From positions 1-32,750 of the forward strand of contig JAFUCO010000077.1 of the NCBI GenBank assembly GCA_017459635.1: a stretch of 32,750 nt of DNA, read 5' to 3'. How positions within the stretch are numbered: the stretch's first letter is position 1; the number at the start of each line of letters is the position of its first letter. Position numbers and translations under genes: made by a program. The stretch is from Blautia sp. (GTDB taxonomy: Bacteria > Bacillota > Clostridia > Lachnospirales > Lachnospiraceae). Below the pieces are notes generated by a model that made no database searches, was not told the origin of the DNA, and saw only the letters and a list, made by a program, of their open reading frames with translations. Shown piece by piece: positions 24,101-31,949 of this stretch.

Positions 24101-25591
24101 AGCCTTCCAATGAGAAACATATCTCTCTTCTTCTATGTCATACGCCTTAACGAGAGCGCCCAGCTCTCCTCTTTTCTGTACGGCAGTACGGATTTCCCTT
24201 TCTGCTTTTTCCAGATATTCGTAAATACCCTTCTTTTCTTCGGTTTTCTCCTTAATGGCCACGTCAACGCTGTCAAGCGAAGAGACGGCAACTGCAAGCT
24301 CCTCCTCAAAATGTTTTCGGAGAAGATATCCTATATATTCACGTTCCGGCTTAAGGTCCTCCCCCCGGCGCCTTAGGACTTCCAGCTTCTGCACCGCTGC
24401 CTGATAATCCTCCGCAGCTGTGTCATATTGCTCCTGCCGGTCTGCAATATCCAGAAGATTCAGCCTTCGTATGTTTTCTTCATACTGCTGTTCTGTTTCC
24501 AGAAGCTCCACATTCCGGGCATCTGTCTTTTTATGCAGAAGATCGATCTCATCCTGCGCGGCATAATAATCTGCCGAATGTTTCAGATGATCTGTCAACC
24601 GTATCTTCTCCTCAAGTTCTTCTATAAAAGCCTTTTCGGATGCAGTCTCTTTCTCCGCCTCCTCTCGCATTTCCTGAAGCACCTGCAGATATGAAGCTAT
24701 TTCATTTCTCTTCTCATTACTGTTACACGCAGCCTCCCGGTATAAACCGGCGTTCTCCCGGATTTTTGCCGCCTCTTCCTCGAAACGGAGGATTATATCC
24801 CTTCGTTTTATCTTTGCCTCATTGCTGCGATAACCTGCAATATACTTCTCCAGGATTTTCCGGAATTCCTCCATACGGTTCTGTTCACGGTTAAGCTTAT
24901 TCTCTATTGTATCCAGGAACCATTTTTCCACCAGCCCGCGTTCATCCCTGCAGTCTGCAAAAAGCTTCGAAAGTCCTGATTCTTCCTCATTGACCTTTTT
25001 TATGATATTCTGCCATTCCCGATAATTGATACCATACTCCAGCAGCTTTTCAAAATACTGCCTTGCCTGGGCAGCATTATTCATGTCATAGCTGAAAAAC
25101 CTTATACCGCGGTCACGTTTGTAATCATCAAAAAGCCCCCTGCATTCAGCAAAGCTCTTAAGCCTGTACTCATCCCTGTCCCTGGTAACAACAGGCAGAT
25201 GACACAGGTCCTGCATACATGGCTCCTTGTACTCACTGATAAAGTTTATCATCTCAAGCTCATCGTCATTTCCCTCTCCCGGCTTCTGGTTCTGGCGAAC
25301 CATCATTCCGGTCAGGACAAACCCGGCACGCTGCTCCAGTATCCATTCTACCAGTATGAAGGTCGGTTTGTTTGATGTAAAGTAACTGTAAAAAGGACGT
25401 TCTTTAGTACTGCGATATCGTTTTTGTACAAAAGGAGCAGTGATCATCTGAACAAGGACCGACTTTCCACCTCCGTTATCCAGATTGATCAGCGTACTCT
25501 CCCCATTAAAAAACATGGTCTCATCACTCACACGTATCGTATTGTGATTATAATTGAGGTTGATGAACCTGACCGCGTTGATCTTACTCAT
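21170..25591 (-). CDS. jetC: Wadjet JetC, SMC-like ATPase
   Basis: 1473 aa SMC/MukB-like motor of the Wadjet system, which recognises and helps cleave small circular DNA such as plasmids. Walker A is DNGGGKSV (38-45). Long heptad-rich coiled coils (about 250-620 and 790-1200) surround a globular hinge near 640-780 (NPFLPYALLMTEKEFEKF). The signature is SGGEGF (1343-1348). Walker B reads VLLMDNPFAQTN (1378-1389), with Asn directly after the Asp where classical SMC/MukB proteins have Glu. The gene overlaps jetB by 8 bp (ATGAGTAA) with GGAGGACAGG before the start. Last gene of the operon. Wadjet subtype is not type I-like by size; II or III cannot be separated by eye. Confidence 0.93.
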   Translation of the reverse strand: MSKINAVRFINLNYNHNTIRVSDETMFFNGESTLINLDNGGGKSVLVQMITAPFVQKRYRSTKERPFYSYFTSNKPTFILVEWILEQRAGFVLTGMMVRQNQKPGEGNDDELEMINFISEYKEPCMQDLCHLPVVTRDRDEYRLKSFAECRGLFDDYKRDRGIRFFSYDMNNAAQARQYFEKLLEYGINYREWQNIIKKVNEEESGLSKLFADCRDERGLVEKWFLDTIENKLNREQNRMEEFRKILEKYIAGYRSNEAKIKRRDIILRFEEEAAKIRENAGLYREAACNSNEKRNEIASYLQVLQEMREEAEKETASEKAFIEELEEKIRLTDHLKHSADYYAAQDEIDLLHKKTDARNVELLETEQQYEENIRRLNLLDIADRQEQYDTAAEDYQAAVQKLEVLRRRGEDLKPEREYIGYLLRKHFEEELAVAVSSLDSVDVAIKEKTEEKKGIYEYLEKAEREIRTAVQKRGELGALVKAYDIEEERYVSHWKADLTRNILGQYEPGCLTVMADNLDRELEGIASERSAKRATQSDTESLIRKLEDAVQLREEARISETEKLKAAEKSLAEYEDEIIYRKTVLQYLELREEVLFDKERILEAADAKIMELDLSVQKGTIEAKELEDEIHKLTTGQTVELTPELKDAFESLGLNYVYGMEWLKRNGKSEEENLILVEKNPFLPYALLMTEKEFEKFRNSDIHIYTSTPVPVVTRESLADNYEVQEDETAERSGVHFYMMFNQDLLNEERLEEILARKRHEKDRRIEETDRKRKEMKEYLERRSRIGEQAVSKAAYEECLSSIDELKEQLIKIREEQISAKDRIKEEQSFLKQLENEIAGLQRRFDDKNREKRELGELTNSYERCLVNMQALRECEEKLSALDREKKTLQADLESAESEIRSLEAKRMEEQLKEAEIRKQAEDYDIYQESPCPEGISSEILDDYQALTARFKAITENISHEEKEIQADKKKAGERLTKTEKELKRRASKYGFSPEDWAGIKYSAAEHDLAEERAGMLNRSIKDITGEKHKLEIECGKREESQKKNLEAMQRDCGTMTPLDREEVQVINYAEQKRLLVHKKKDHADRVEQISHRVSVYVTNQTALSEYQDVPVMEPVFATGDFDRFKEEDFRHLTGKLQKEYHNAVDTAALQQGRLEKALQQILLMEEFQDDYYRKPLETISALSTDAGQVLRQLDIVLQSYRDLMAKLMVDISVVEQERMQVVAALKEYAADVHSQMGRIDRNSGVTVRGKSLKMLRIILPSWDENEGIYQRKIEDLVDELTLKGISLLDKNGSLHDFVGKRMTTRELYDAAVGVANVRIQLYKIEAMREIQISWSEVARNSGGEGFLSAFIILSSLLYYMRRDETDLFADRNEGKVLLMDNPFAQTNASHLLKPMMEVAKKNNTQLICLTGLGGESIYNRFDNIYVLNLVESVLNKAQYLRGKHVSGNEPEVLSTARIQVSSDEGQMELMF

Positions 25592-26297
25592 CCTGTCCTC
25601 CTAAAACACTCATCACCCGCTCATAATTTACTTTATTCAGCAGGTTCCAGTCCATAAAATGATCCAGCTTTCTGGTTGTTTTTATCATTTCATCCTGCTC
25701 TATATATTCTATCAGACCCTGCATCTGAAGGAAGCGCAGGATATGATACAGAAATCCTTCTTTTGTCGTTTTCTGGCGGGATCCCTGATCACCGGAACGA
25801 AGAGCCTCATATGCCTGCAGCATCTGCGTAAAAGCGATGCCGCAGTTTTCCTGCTGGCTTTCATCCAGCCTGTCCGCCCCTTCCTTCAAATGCTCCGAAA
25901 TGCTGTTCTGAAGGTCTCCTACGCGTATATAATCACGGGTTTTACTGCTGCTGCCCTGCCCGTCAAAAAACTCCAGCAACAGTACCAGAATGGAAAACTG
26001 CGCCAGATAATAGTCACTGTCTTTTGCATTGCTGCGGCAGAGTTCTTTCTTCAGCTGAGCCTTGGAAAAACCCAGAAAGCGGTTCTGGTTCCCCGGGATT
26101 ATGTAGATAACATCGCCGTAACGCTCTATGGCACTGTCTGATATTTCACCCTGCGATTTTACCAGATTCTGCACTGACTCATTTTCAATATACATTTTAT
26201 AAAGCTGCGGCGCATCCTCTTCCCGCAGCTCATGATGCTCCAGAAGATAATAGAATATCTCCTGGCTGGTCCTCACTTCATCAAACTCATATGCCAT
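25584..26297 (-). CDS. jetB: Wadjet JetB, small accessory (kite-like) subunit
   Basis: 237 aa, a soluble, helix-rich protein of the size and position of JetB (DUF4194/DUF6063-like). In the Wadjet complex this subunit bridges JetA and JetC, analogous to MukE. The N-terminus (YEFDEVRTSQEIFYYLLEHH) and the winged-helix-like C-terminus (FLYHILRFLQMQGLIEYIEQ) are visible. The ATG overlaps the end of jetA by 11 bp, and jetC starts within its last codons, so the three are translationally coupled. Assignment rests on order and neighbours as much as on sequence. Confidence 0.88.
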   Translation of the reverse strand: MAYEFDEVRTSQEIFYYLLEHHELREEDAPQLYKMYIENESVQNLVKSQGEISDSAIERYGDVIYIIPGNQNRFLGFSKAQLKKELCRSNAKDSDYYLAQFSILVLLLEFFDGQGSSSKTRDYIRVGDLQNSISEHLKEGADRLDESQQENCGIAFTQMLQAYEALRSGDQGSRQKTTKEGFLYHILRFLQMQGLIEYIEQDEMIKTTRKLDHFMDWNLLNKVNYERVMSVLGGQDE

Positions 26298-27915
26298 CTG
26301 CCCGATCCTCTCTGATGCTTATAACTACATCTGAACATCGTATAGTACGAGTCTCTGTACGGTTTTCCTGTATATTTTCAAATATGACAGGAGGCCTTCC
26401 CGATGCCTTTTCAATAAATACTGCTGTGATATTATAATAGTCCGGATTTTCGCCCAGTATTTTAAGGATCATATCATTCAGCCGGAAATCGCCCGATTCT
26501 TCCTGGATATAGTCTGCTTTTTCCTTCTTAAGAGCTCTGACATCAATTGCTCTTGCTCTCAGAAGCTCCACCATAACTTCTTTAAAAATATTTACGTCCG
26601 GAATCAGCTGCCTGATTTCCGCCTCTCCATTTAAACCGTCTTTGATTTCTGATAAAAAAACAGCTTTTTTCTCAATTGCCGCGCCAAGAAGCAGCTTCAG
26701 GCATTTTTCATACTTCTGAAGCTTGTTTCTCCTCCGCTGTTCCTGCTCGGTTCTCCAGGCTTCTTCATCAAAATCCATATCCACTGTACTGTCTGCCTCA
26801 TCCTCAGAAAAGGATGCCTTCTGAGGCTCAAAAGCTTTATTCAGGTTCAGTATGCGGTCCGGATCCCGGTTAAAAAGAGGATGAAAAAACAATTCCAGAC
26901 GGCTCAGGCTTTCCGGATTTTCAAGGATCCCGTCGTACAGGTCAGTCCGGAGATTGAAACGCTTTACCAGCGACATCTCTGCTATCTTTTCAAGTTCATC
27001 TGTATATAGCGATTTCAGGTCAAAGTGACCGTTAAGGATCTTCTGGTGCTCATCTATCGCACGGCTCAGATACACTTCGATCTCCCGGAGGTTCCTGAGC
27101 TTCTCTTCATCATCCGTATCAAGTGCCCTTACATCGATCCGGGTTTCCGTCAGCTCCTTCACCCGGCTTTTTACCGTTTCCCGGTATCCCCTGAATTTAT
27201 CCCTTGTATCTGTGATCGTATCCAGATCTTCTTTAAGGAGCTTCTCATAATCCGACACACTATAATCCAGAACATTCCGCCTTATACGGCTCATCGCTTC
27301 CTGAATCTTCTGAATCTGTATTCGCATCAGATTAAATACGTTTTTTATATCATCAAGGGCCTTATCATAGCTCTGCTTTTCCAGGTGCATGCGAAAGATC
27401 ATCTCCTGAATCGTGAGCTTCATATTGTTCTCGACTTCCAGTGTTCCCAGCAGCAGATTATAACCGTCATCCGTCAGATAATACGAAGTACGGCGCGTTT
27501 CCTGCTCAAGATAAACTATCCTGTTTGCCACATAGCTGATATGGATCTGCTGCCATTCCATAGCGTCAAAATCATAACCCCGGAAATACATGGGCTTCCC
27601 CTCATTCGAAAGGATATTGTTGATAATATAATCCGCAAGGTCATGACAGTCCTGATATGTCATAGGTTTTTGGAAATACCGCGAATTAATGCTGTCGATG
27701 AATGCGCTGATGTCATCGATCATACAGGGGTCTTCCTTAAGCGACTGCTCCATAACAAACAGCATTACAGCAAAATCCATATTAAGCTGCTCATAAAGCT
27801 CATCAAATCCAAACTGCTTCCAGATTGATTTCTGGCTGCTGTTGAAGAACAGAAGCGCGTAAAGCCCGACATTCTTCATCCTCTTAGAAAAAGCCTTCAG
27901 GAATTCATATTGCAT
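26287..27915 (-). CDS. jetA: Wadjet JetA, kleisin-like subunit
   Basis: 542 aa from ATG 27915 (MQYEFLKAF), chosen because GAGG lies six bases upstream; a GTG four codons earlier is inferior. Its N-terminus is winged-helix-like, followed by long helices (about 180-310) and an acidic region near 375-400. This matches JetA of the DUF5716-type, MukF-like kleisin that links the JetC heads. The stop overlaps the start of jetB. A 103-bp gap separates it from jetD. Confidence 0.88.
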   Translation of the reverse strand: MQYEFLKAFSKRMKNVGLYALLFFNSSQKSIWKQFGFDELYEQLNMDFAVMLFVMEQSLKEDPCMIDDISAFIDSINSRYFQKPMTYQDCHDLADYIINNILSNEGKPMYFRGYDFDAMEWQQIHISYVANRIVYLEQETRRTSYYLTDDGYNLLLGTLEVENNMKLTIQEMIFRMHLEKQSYDKALDDIKNVFNLMRIQIQKIQEAMSRIRRNVLDYSVSDYEKLLKEDLDTITDTRDKFRGYRETVKSRVKELTETRIDVRALDTDDEEKLRNLREIEVYLSRAIDEHQKILNGHFDLKSLYTDELEKIAEMSLVKRFNLRTDLYDGILENPESLSRLELFFHPLFNRDPDRILNLNKAFEPQKASFSEDEADSTVDMDFDEEAWRTEQEQRRRNKLQKYEKCLKLLLGAAIEKKAVFLSEIKDGLNGEAEIRQLIPDVNIFKEVMVELLRARAIDVRALKKEKADYIQEESGDFRLNDMILKILGENPDYYNITAVFIEKASGRPPVIFENIQENRTETRTIRCSDVVISIREDRADGI

Positions 27916-28018
27916 GATATACCTCACATAAACAGGTTTAAAAGGACCATTCCCCTTGAACAGTCCTTAATCTGAAACTCTCCTTGCATGACCAGGCACC
28001 GGATCACTGCCGGAAGCT

Positions 28019-29008
28019 TCACCCCTCAAGATAATCACTGGCGTTCAGAATCTCCTGTGGAATGTACCGCCCGCTTTCCAGTATATTCTTCATCCTGCAA
28101 AGTGTCGTTTCATCAAAAAAAGAGAAAAACAGCCCCTTATTATTCCGGTTCTGATGTTCCTTTGTGTATGGAAGCGTCAGGGCCAGATCTCCCTTGTCAA
28201 GCATGGCAAGGTAAGCCGGAATGAACGGGCTTATCTGTCCTTCAGAAGAAAAAGCTTCTGCAAGTGTTTCATATATCATTATTCCTTCATAATCCAGATC
28301 CCCAAAATACAGGAGTTCATTCCCTTTGCTTTTCATATAAGGTTCAGCGCTTATCCCGAATTCACGAAAACAGCTGTTCACCCTCTTGCCTGCTCCATAG
28401 ATCAGTGTACCTATCTCTGCTCCAAGCAGACACTTGTTTCCCTCAAGTAAAAATCTCCTCATTCCAAAAAAAGGATCCTTGTTTTCCACAATAAGCAGCT
28501 TCTGAGGAGTCTTGCGATGCAGCGCAAAATATGCAAAAGGCTCAGCGGTGTTATAGATATTAAGAGTCTCCTCTTCTATCCCGCAGCGTTTAAGTATCCT
28601 TCTGCCGAATCCACCGGTCAGATACTTTTCTTCTCCCCATATCTCAAAACTTCTCTCATTTCCGGAAACCGGTACAGACAGCTTATTACTGTCTTTCTGG
28701 AGGAAATCCGAAAGGCGCCTGACATAATCCCTGTCGCGGTCATAAGCATCCAGGTGATTAATATAGTAATCTACATCTATCTGCGGATCTGTCCTGTACA
28801 AAAGCTCTTCCTTCCATTCGGAATAATCCGGCTTCTCCTCAATAAGCCAGTACATAGTATAAAGCGCCGGCTTCTTTCCGTTCCCGGGAGAGCTTTTCAC
28901 AGGCTTTATCTCGCCTTTATTTAAAAGGCCGCAAATATACCTGTACTGACTGTCATAAGAGTCCCTGATGCGCTTCCCAAGTAAATCTTCCAAGGTACAT
29001 TTCTTCAT
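28019..29008 (-). CDS. jetD: Wadjet JetD, toprim nuclease subunit
   Basis: 329 aa. JetD is the DNA-cleaving subunit, related to topoisomerase VI/Spo11 (DUF2220). The toprim metal site is visible: E175 in LLIVENKDPFF and the GDLDYEG motif (236-242, D237 and D239). An N-terminal DNA-binding (winged-helix-like) half precedes it. It is the first gene of the operon. ATG 29008 has AAGGA about nine bases upstream. A TTGACA box lies about 70 bp upstream without a good -10. With intact active-site residues in all four genes, the system looks functional. Confidence 0.9.
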   Translation of the reverse strand: MKKCTLEDLLGKRIRDSYDSQYRYICGLLNKGEIKPVKSSPGNGKKPALYTMYWLIEEKPDYSEWKEELLYRTDPQIDVDYYINHLDAYDRDRDYVRRLSDFLQKDSNKLSVPVSGNERSFEIWGEEKYLTGGFGRRILKRCGIEEETLNIYNTAEPFAYFALHRKTPQKLLIVENKDPFFGMRRFLLEGNKCLLGAEIGTLIYGAGKRVNSCFREFGISAEPYMKSKGNELLYFGDLDYEGIMIYETLAEAFSSEGQISPFIPAYLAMLDKGDLALTLPYTKEHQNRNNKGLFFSFFDETTLCRMKNILESGRYIPQEILNASDYLEG

Positions 29009-29191
29009 TAAACATTATCCTTACAGTTTAGTTTCTGATTGCAGAACTTGTGCACTACTGTCAAACCGATGTCCGCCCGGCTGAACATGACCGGCAGGCT
29101 TTCAGCGTCTGCACGATGAACCGTGATCGTTTCTTCAGACCTGGTCAGGCTGTGCCGGAACCTCTTTCTAAACAGCTGCCTTTTTTAAATG
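29009..29191. other. upstream region of the Wadjet operon
   Basis: 183 bp between the reductase and jetD genes. A TTGACA hexamer on the minus strand (29062-29057) is the only promoter-like signal; the -10 at 17 bp is poor. No REP core or terminator seen. Confidence 0.4.
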
Positions 29192-30334
29192 TCAGCACCC
29201 GAACAGCTCTGCCGTCTTTTCCATCCGCTCTGCCACTTCCACACCGAACGGACATCTCTCCTCGCATCCTCTGCAGCCGATGCATTCAGAAGCCTTGTGC
29301 TCCAGGGCTTCATAGTGAGCCTTCACGCTTTCCGGAACCTCCGGCTGCTGGGTCGCCAGATCGTAGAACTTGTTCACCATGGCGATATCGATATCTGCGG
29401 GACATGGCTTGCAATGGCCGCAATAAGTACACTGTCCGGCATAGGAATGCAGCGGAGCCGACGCAATAACAGAAGCATAATCAAGAGCCTCCTCCGGAGC
29501 AGTCTCGTAGGATACCGCTTCGTCTACCTGCTCCTTCGTGTCATATCCGCATAAAATTGAGGATACTCCGGGCCTTGTCAGAGAATAATGTATGCACTGC
29601 AGCGGAGTAAATGCCGTACCGAAAGGAGATGTCTTCTCGTCAAACAGACGTCCGCCGAAAAATCCCTTCATAACGGTTATTCCGACCTCTTTTTCCTCAC
29701 AGAGCTGATAAAGCGCCGCTCTTTCAGGATCAATTCCGGACAATGCCGCGTCGTACTCCCCGAACATGGTATCCAGATCCTCCGTCGCAGGATGCATGTC
29801 AAAGGCCGGATTGATTGAGAAAAGGATCATCTCAATAAAACCTGATTCAGCCGCAAGTTTCGCTATTCTTGGATTGTGTGTAGAAAGCCCGATATGCCTT
29901 ATCACACCCTGATCATGAAGCTGATGTACGTATTTGATATACTCCGTGTTCATGCACAGATCCCACTCATCCTTCGAGTCGATATAATGGATCATCCCCA
30001 GATCCATATAGTCTGTGTTCATCCGCTTCAGCATGTCTTCAAATGCCGGAACCACATGCTTCATCTCCCTGGAGCGGACATACTGCCCATCCTGCCAGGT
30101 AGACCCAATATGTCCCTGAACATACCACTTGTCACGACGTCCGGCCATGCCCTTCCCGATAATATCCCTCGATTTCGGGTCCGGCATCCAGCAGTCAATG
30201 ATGTTGATGCCCTTCTCCCCCGCATACCGTACCAGCTCAACCGACTCCTCTACATCATGACGCTCCAGCCACTCACCGCCAAAGCCGATCTCACTAACCA
30301 TAAGTCCTGTTTTGCCAAGCTTTCTGTACTTCAT
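29192..30334 (-). CDS. aldo/keto reductase with C-terminal ferredoxin domain
   Basis: 380 aa from ATG 30334 (GGAGG eight bases upstream). Residues 1-280 are an aldo/keto reductase barrel starting YRKLGKTGLMVSEIGFGG, with Asp and His of the usual active-site surroundings (NIIDCW, MIHYID). The C-terminus carries two Cys clusters, CTYCGHCKPCP and CIGCRGCEERCP, each able to hold one [4Fe-4S] cluster. Such fusions are common in anaerobes and probably couple carbonyl reduction to ferredoxin. It is not an evident part of the defence operon; it lies 183 bp upstream of jetD on the same strand. Confidence 0.88.
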   Translation of the reverse strand: MKYRKLGKTGLMVSEIGFGGEWLERHDVEESVELVRYAGEKGINIIDCWMPDPKSRDIIGKGMAGRRDKWYVQGHIGSTWQDGQYVRSREMKHVVPAFEDMLKRMNTDYMDLGMIHYIDSKDEWDLCMNTEYIKYVHQLHDQGVIRHIGLSTHNPRIAKLAAESGFIEMILFSINPAFDMHPATEDLDTMFGEYDAALSGIDPERAALYQLCEEKEVGITVMKGFFGGRLFDEKTSPFGTAFTPLQCIHYSLTRPGVSSILCGYDTKEQVDEAVSYETAPEEALDYASVIASAPLHSYAGQCTYCGHCKPCPADIDIAMVNKFYDLATQQPEVPESVKAHYEALEHKASECIGCRGCEERCPFGVEVAERMEKTAELFGC

Positions 30335-30381
30335 AGATAATTCCTCCATTTCATTTATCATATTGATCAGAGAATGGCCAA

Positions 30382-30413
30382 AATGACATTGGAACCGTCC
30401 CCATGGTTACATT
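30382..30413. repeat. REP-like element at the 3' end of ATPase paralog 2
   Basis: AATGACATTGGAACCGTCCC followed by CATGGTTACATT. The TAA stop of the ATPase (30414-30412) overlaps its end. It shares the AATGACATTGG arm with the element at 111. Confidence 0.8.
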
Positions 30414-31488
30414 AGTAGTGTTCTTCTTCGTATGTCCGGCGTACAAATTCATCGAAATAAGGCAGTGTAAAGGAAACAATCCCCCAACTGTCTCCTTTTA
30501 CGAGGCCTTTCTTAATCAGCCTTTTCCTGTATGGGTTGAATTCATCTTTACTCAATCCAAGAATCTCTCTGGCTTCCGCTGTCCTATGGTTTTGTGCCTT
30601 CGCAATTCCATAAGCAACAAACCGGTCTTTCTGCGACAGCCGTTCCCAGATGATATCATAGACATAATCATATAATCTGGCTTTCCAATCCTTCCGCACC
30701 GCTTCTGTATATTGGCATTGATTTTTCCAGGTAAAATAACCAATCAACTGAAAGGCGTATGGATAGCCCTTTGTTTCCCGGGCCATTTCCAGTGCAGCTC
30801 CAGAATCAATTCCCAATGTCTCTTTATAATCACACTGAATCTGCTGAATCTGCAAAGGCTCCATAACCAGCTTAGGTGCTCTGTACAGAAAAGTAAGATT
30901 CTTTACGTTCTGCAGTTCTTCTATATTTTCAGACAATCCTGTCATCAACAAATAAACAGGAAGATCATCACGGATATATAATTGAAAAGCACTGGCAAAT
31001 GTCACCATCTCCTTTGACTTAATAATCTCATCTATCGCAATTAATACCCGTTTGTTCTGTCTTTTGAGGCTCTCCAGCATTTTTTTCAATGCAATTTCAG
31101 GATTACTGATTTTGGGTGCTCCGGATACTTCCAGACCTACTCCAAAAAATGACAGGTTGATGCTTGCATTCTGAAAAACCCTGGCTAATGTTTTTTCGGC
31201 TGCCAGCGCAGAAATAATCTTATCGAGAATGTCGCCATCTGAACTGATACTGACAACAATCCAGTCTTCCTGTCTTTTAAAAAATGCTGTCGCGTCAGAT
31301 AGGAAAACTGTTTTACCTGATCCTCGCACTCCTGTGATCATGTAAACCTGTATCATCGGTTCGGGCGCCGTGTAATCATCCGTAACCTGACGAAGCTGTT
31401 TCTCACGCCGAATATTACGGATTGGCTCTTTTCCAAACATAATAGAATATGGGTTCATTTTTATCGCCAGAGATTCCCGTTTTTCCAT
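30412..31488 (-). CDS. AAA/STAND-like ATPase with C-terminal winged helix (paralog 2)
   Basis: 358 aa from ATG 31488 (AAGGAG nine bases upstream; the TTG seven codons earlier is less likely). Walker A GVRGSGKT (53-60), Walker B VLIAIDE (148-154), and the shared stretch LLMTGLSENIEELQNVKNLT and FLYRAPKL. The C-terminal winged helix includes EILGLSKDEFNPYRKRLIKK. It matches 18127-19176 over its full length, but at the level of an old duplication. Own promoter and iteron leader. Role unknown; membership of a defence or regulatory system is a guess from its position next to Wadjet. Confidence 0.8.
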   Translation of the reverse strand: MEKRESLAIKMNPYSIMFGKEPIRNIRREKQLRQVTDDYTAPEPMIQVYMITGVRGSGKTVFLSDATAFFKRQEDWIVVSISSDGDILDKIISALAAEKTLARVFQNASINLSFFGVGLEVSGAPKISNPEIALKKMLESLKRQNKRVLIAIDEIIKSKEMVTFASAFQLYIRDDLPVYLLMTGLSENIEELQNVKNLTFLYRAPKLVMEPLQIQQIQCDYKETLGIDSGAALEMARETKGYPYAFQLIGYFTWKNQCQYTEAVRKDWKARLYDYVYDIIWERLSQKDRFVAYGIAKAQNHRTAEAREILGLSKDEFNPYRKRLIKKGLVKGDSWGIVSFTLPYFDEFVRRTYEEEHY

Positions 31489-31545
31489 ACCGACATACTC
31501 CTTTTCCAATCCAACTCACAGTGATTTCTATTTTACTCGCGCAAA

Positions 31546-31594
31546 ATATTTTACCCTTTTAAATTCTTTTACCCTTTTTACCCTTATTACTTTT
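31546..31594 (-). repeat. GGGTAAAA iterons in the leader of ATPase paralog 2
   Basis: On the plus strand TTTTACCC occurs at 31549-31556, 31567-31574 and 31576-31583, with a degenerate unit between the first two; the spacing is 9 or 18 bp. They lie between the -10 box and the ribosome site. Confidence 0.7.
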
Positions 31595-31595
31595 T

Positions 31596-31624
31596 ATCTT
31601 AATTCATTTGTCCAGCTCAGTCAA
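31596..31624 (-). promoter_or_regulatory. promoter of ATPase paralog 2
   Basis: TTGACT (31624-31619), 17-base spacer, TAAGAT (31601-31596) on the minus strand. Confidence 0.78.
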
Positions 31625-31641
31625 GCTATTTGTAATTTATG

Positions 31642-31698
31642 GAGTCGGATAAAGCCCTTGCTGCGAAACAATCATTCTTTGCAGCAAGGGCTTTCCTT
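31642..31698. repeat. hairpin, copy B of the 57-bp repeat
   Basis: The same block as 19848-19904, in the same orientation. The stem AAAGCCCTTGCTGC / GCAGCAAGGGCTTT is perfect and even one base pair longer. No gene precedes it on the plus strand, so it may be the relic of a terminator whose gene was lost. Confidence 0.85.
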
Positions 31699-31913
31699 CA
31701 GTATTATCTTCGTGCATATGTGGCTTACAGCTTTTTTATCATTGCGGATTTTTGGAAGAAGGAGATACCGTAACAGATCACTTCAGCAAACTCTTCCTGC
31801 AGATCAGCCGCATACTCATTATCAGCGATCTGTTGGTGTTGCCGGCTGTTAAAGAGAGATAGTTTACCAGTGTAGCAATGGTGGAAGAAGCAATTCGCAG
31901 GTTTATCAAACAG
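31699..31913. other. unassigned region, possible gene remnant
   Basis: A 65-codon minus-strand frame (31922-31725, TTG start) ends ADLQEEFAEVICYGISFFQK and looks more like real protein than chance, but has no ribosome site or recognised family. Its 5' end enters the REP palindrome. It may be the tail of a lost gene. Confidence 0.3.
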
Positions 31914-31946
31914 AGGAGTCAATAGGGACGGTTCCTATTGACTCCT
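31914..31946. repeat. REP-like palindrome next to the RAYT pseudogene
   Basis: AGGAGTCAATAGG (31914-31926), GACGGTT and CCTATTGACTCCT (31934-31946): perfect 13-bp arms with the family core in the loop. It lies four bases beyond the transposase stop codon. Confidence 0.92.
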
Positions 31947-31949
31947 TTT

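Noticed and set aside
27025-27828. 267-codon plus-strand frame opposite jetA
   Set aside because: Antisense shadow of a well-supported gene, without start signals or recognisable domains.
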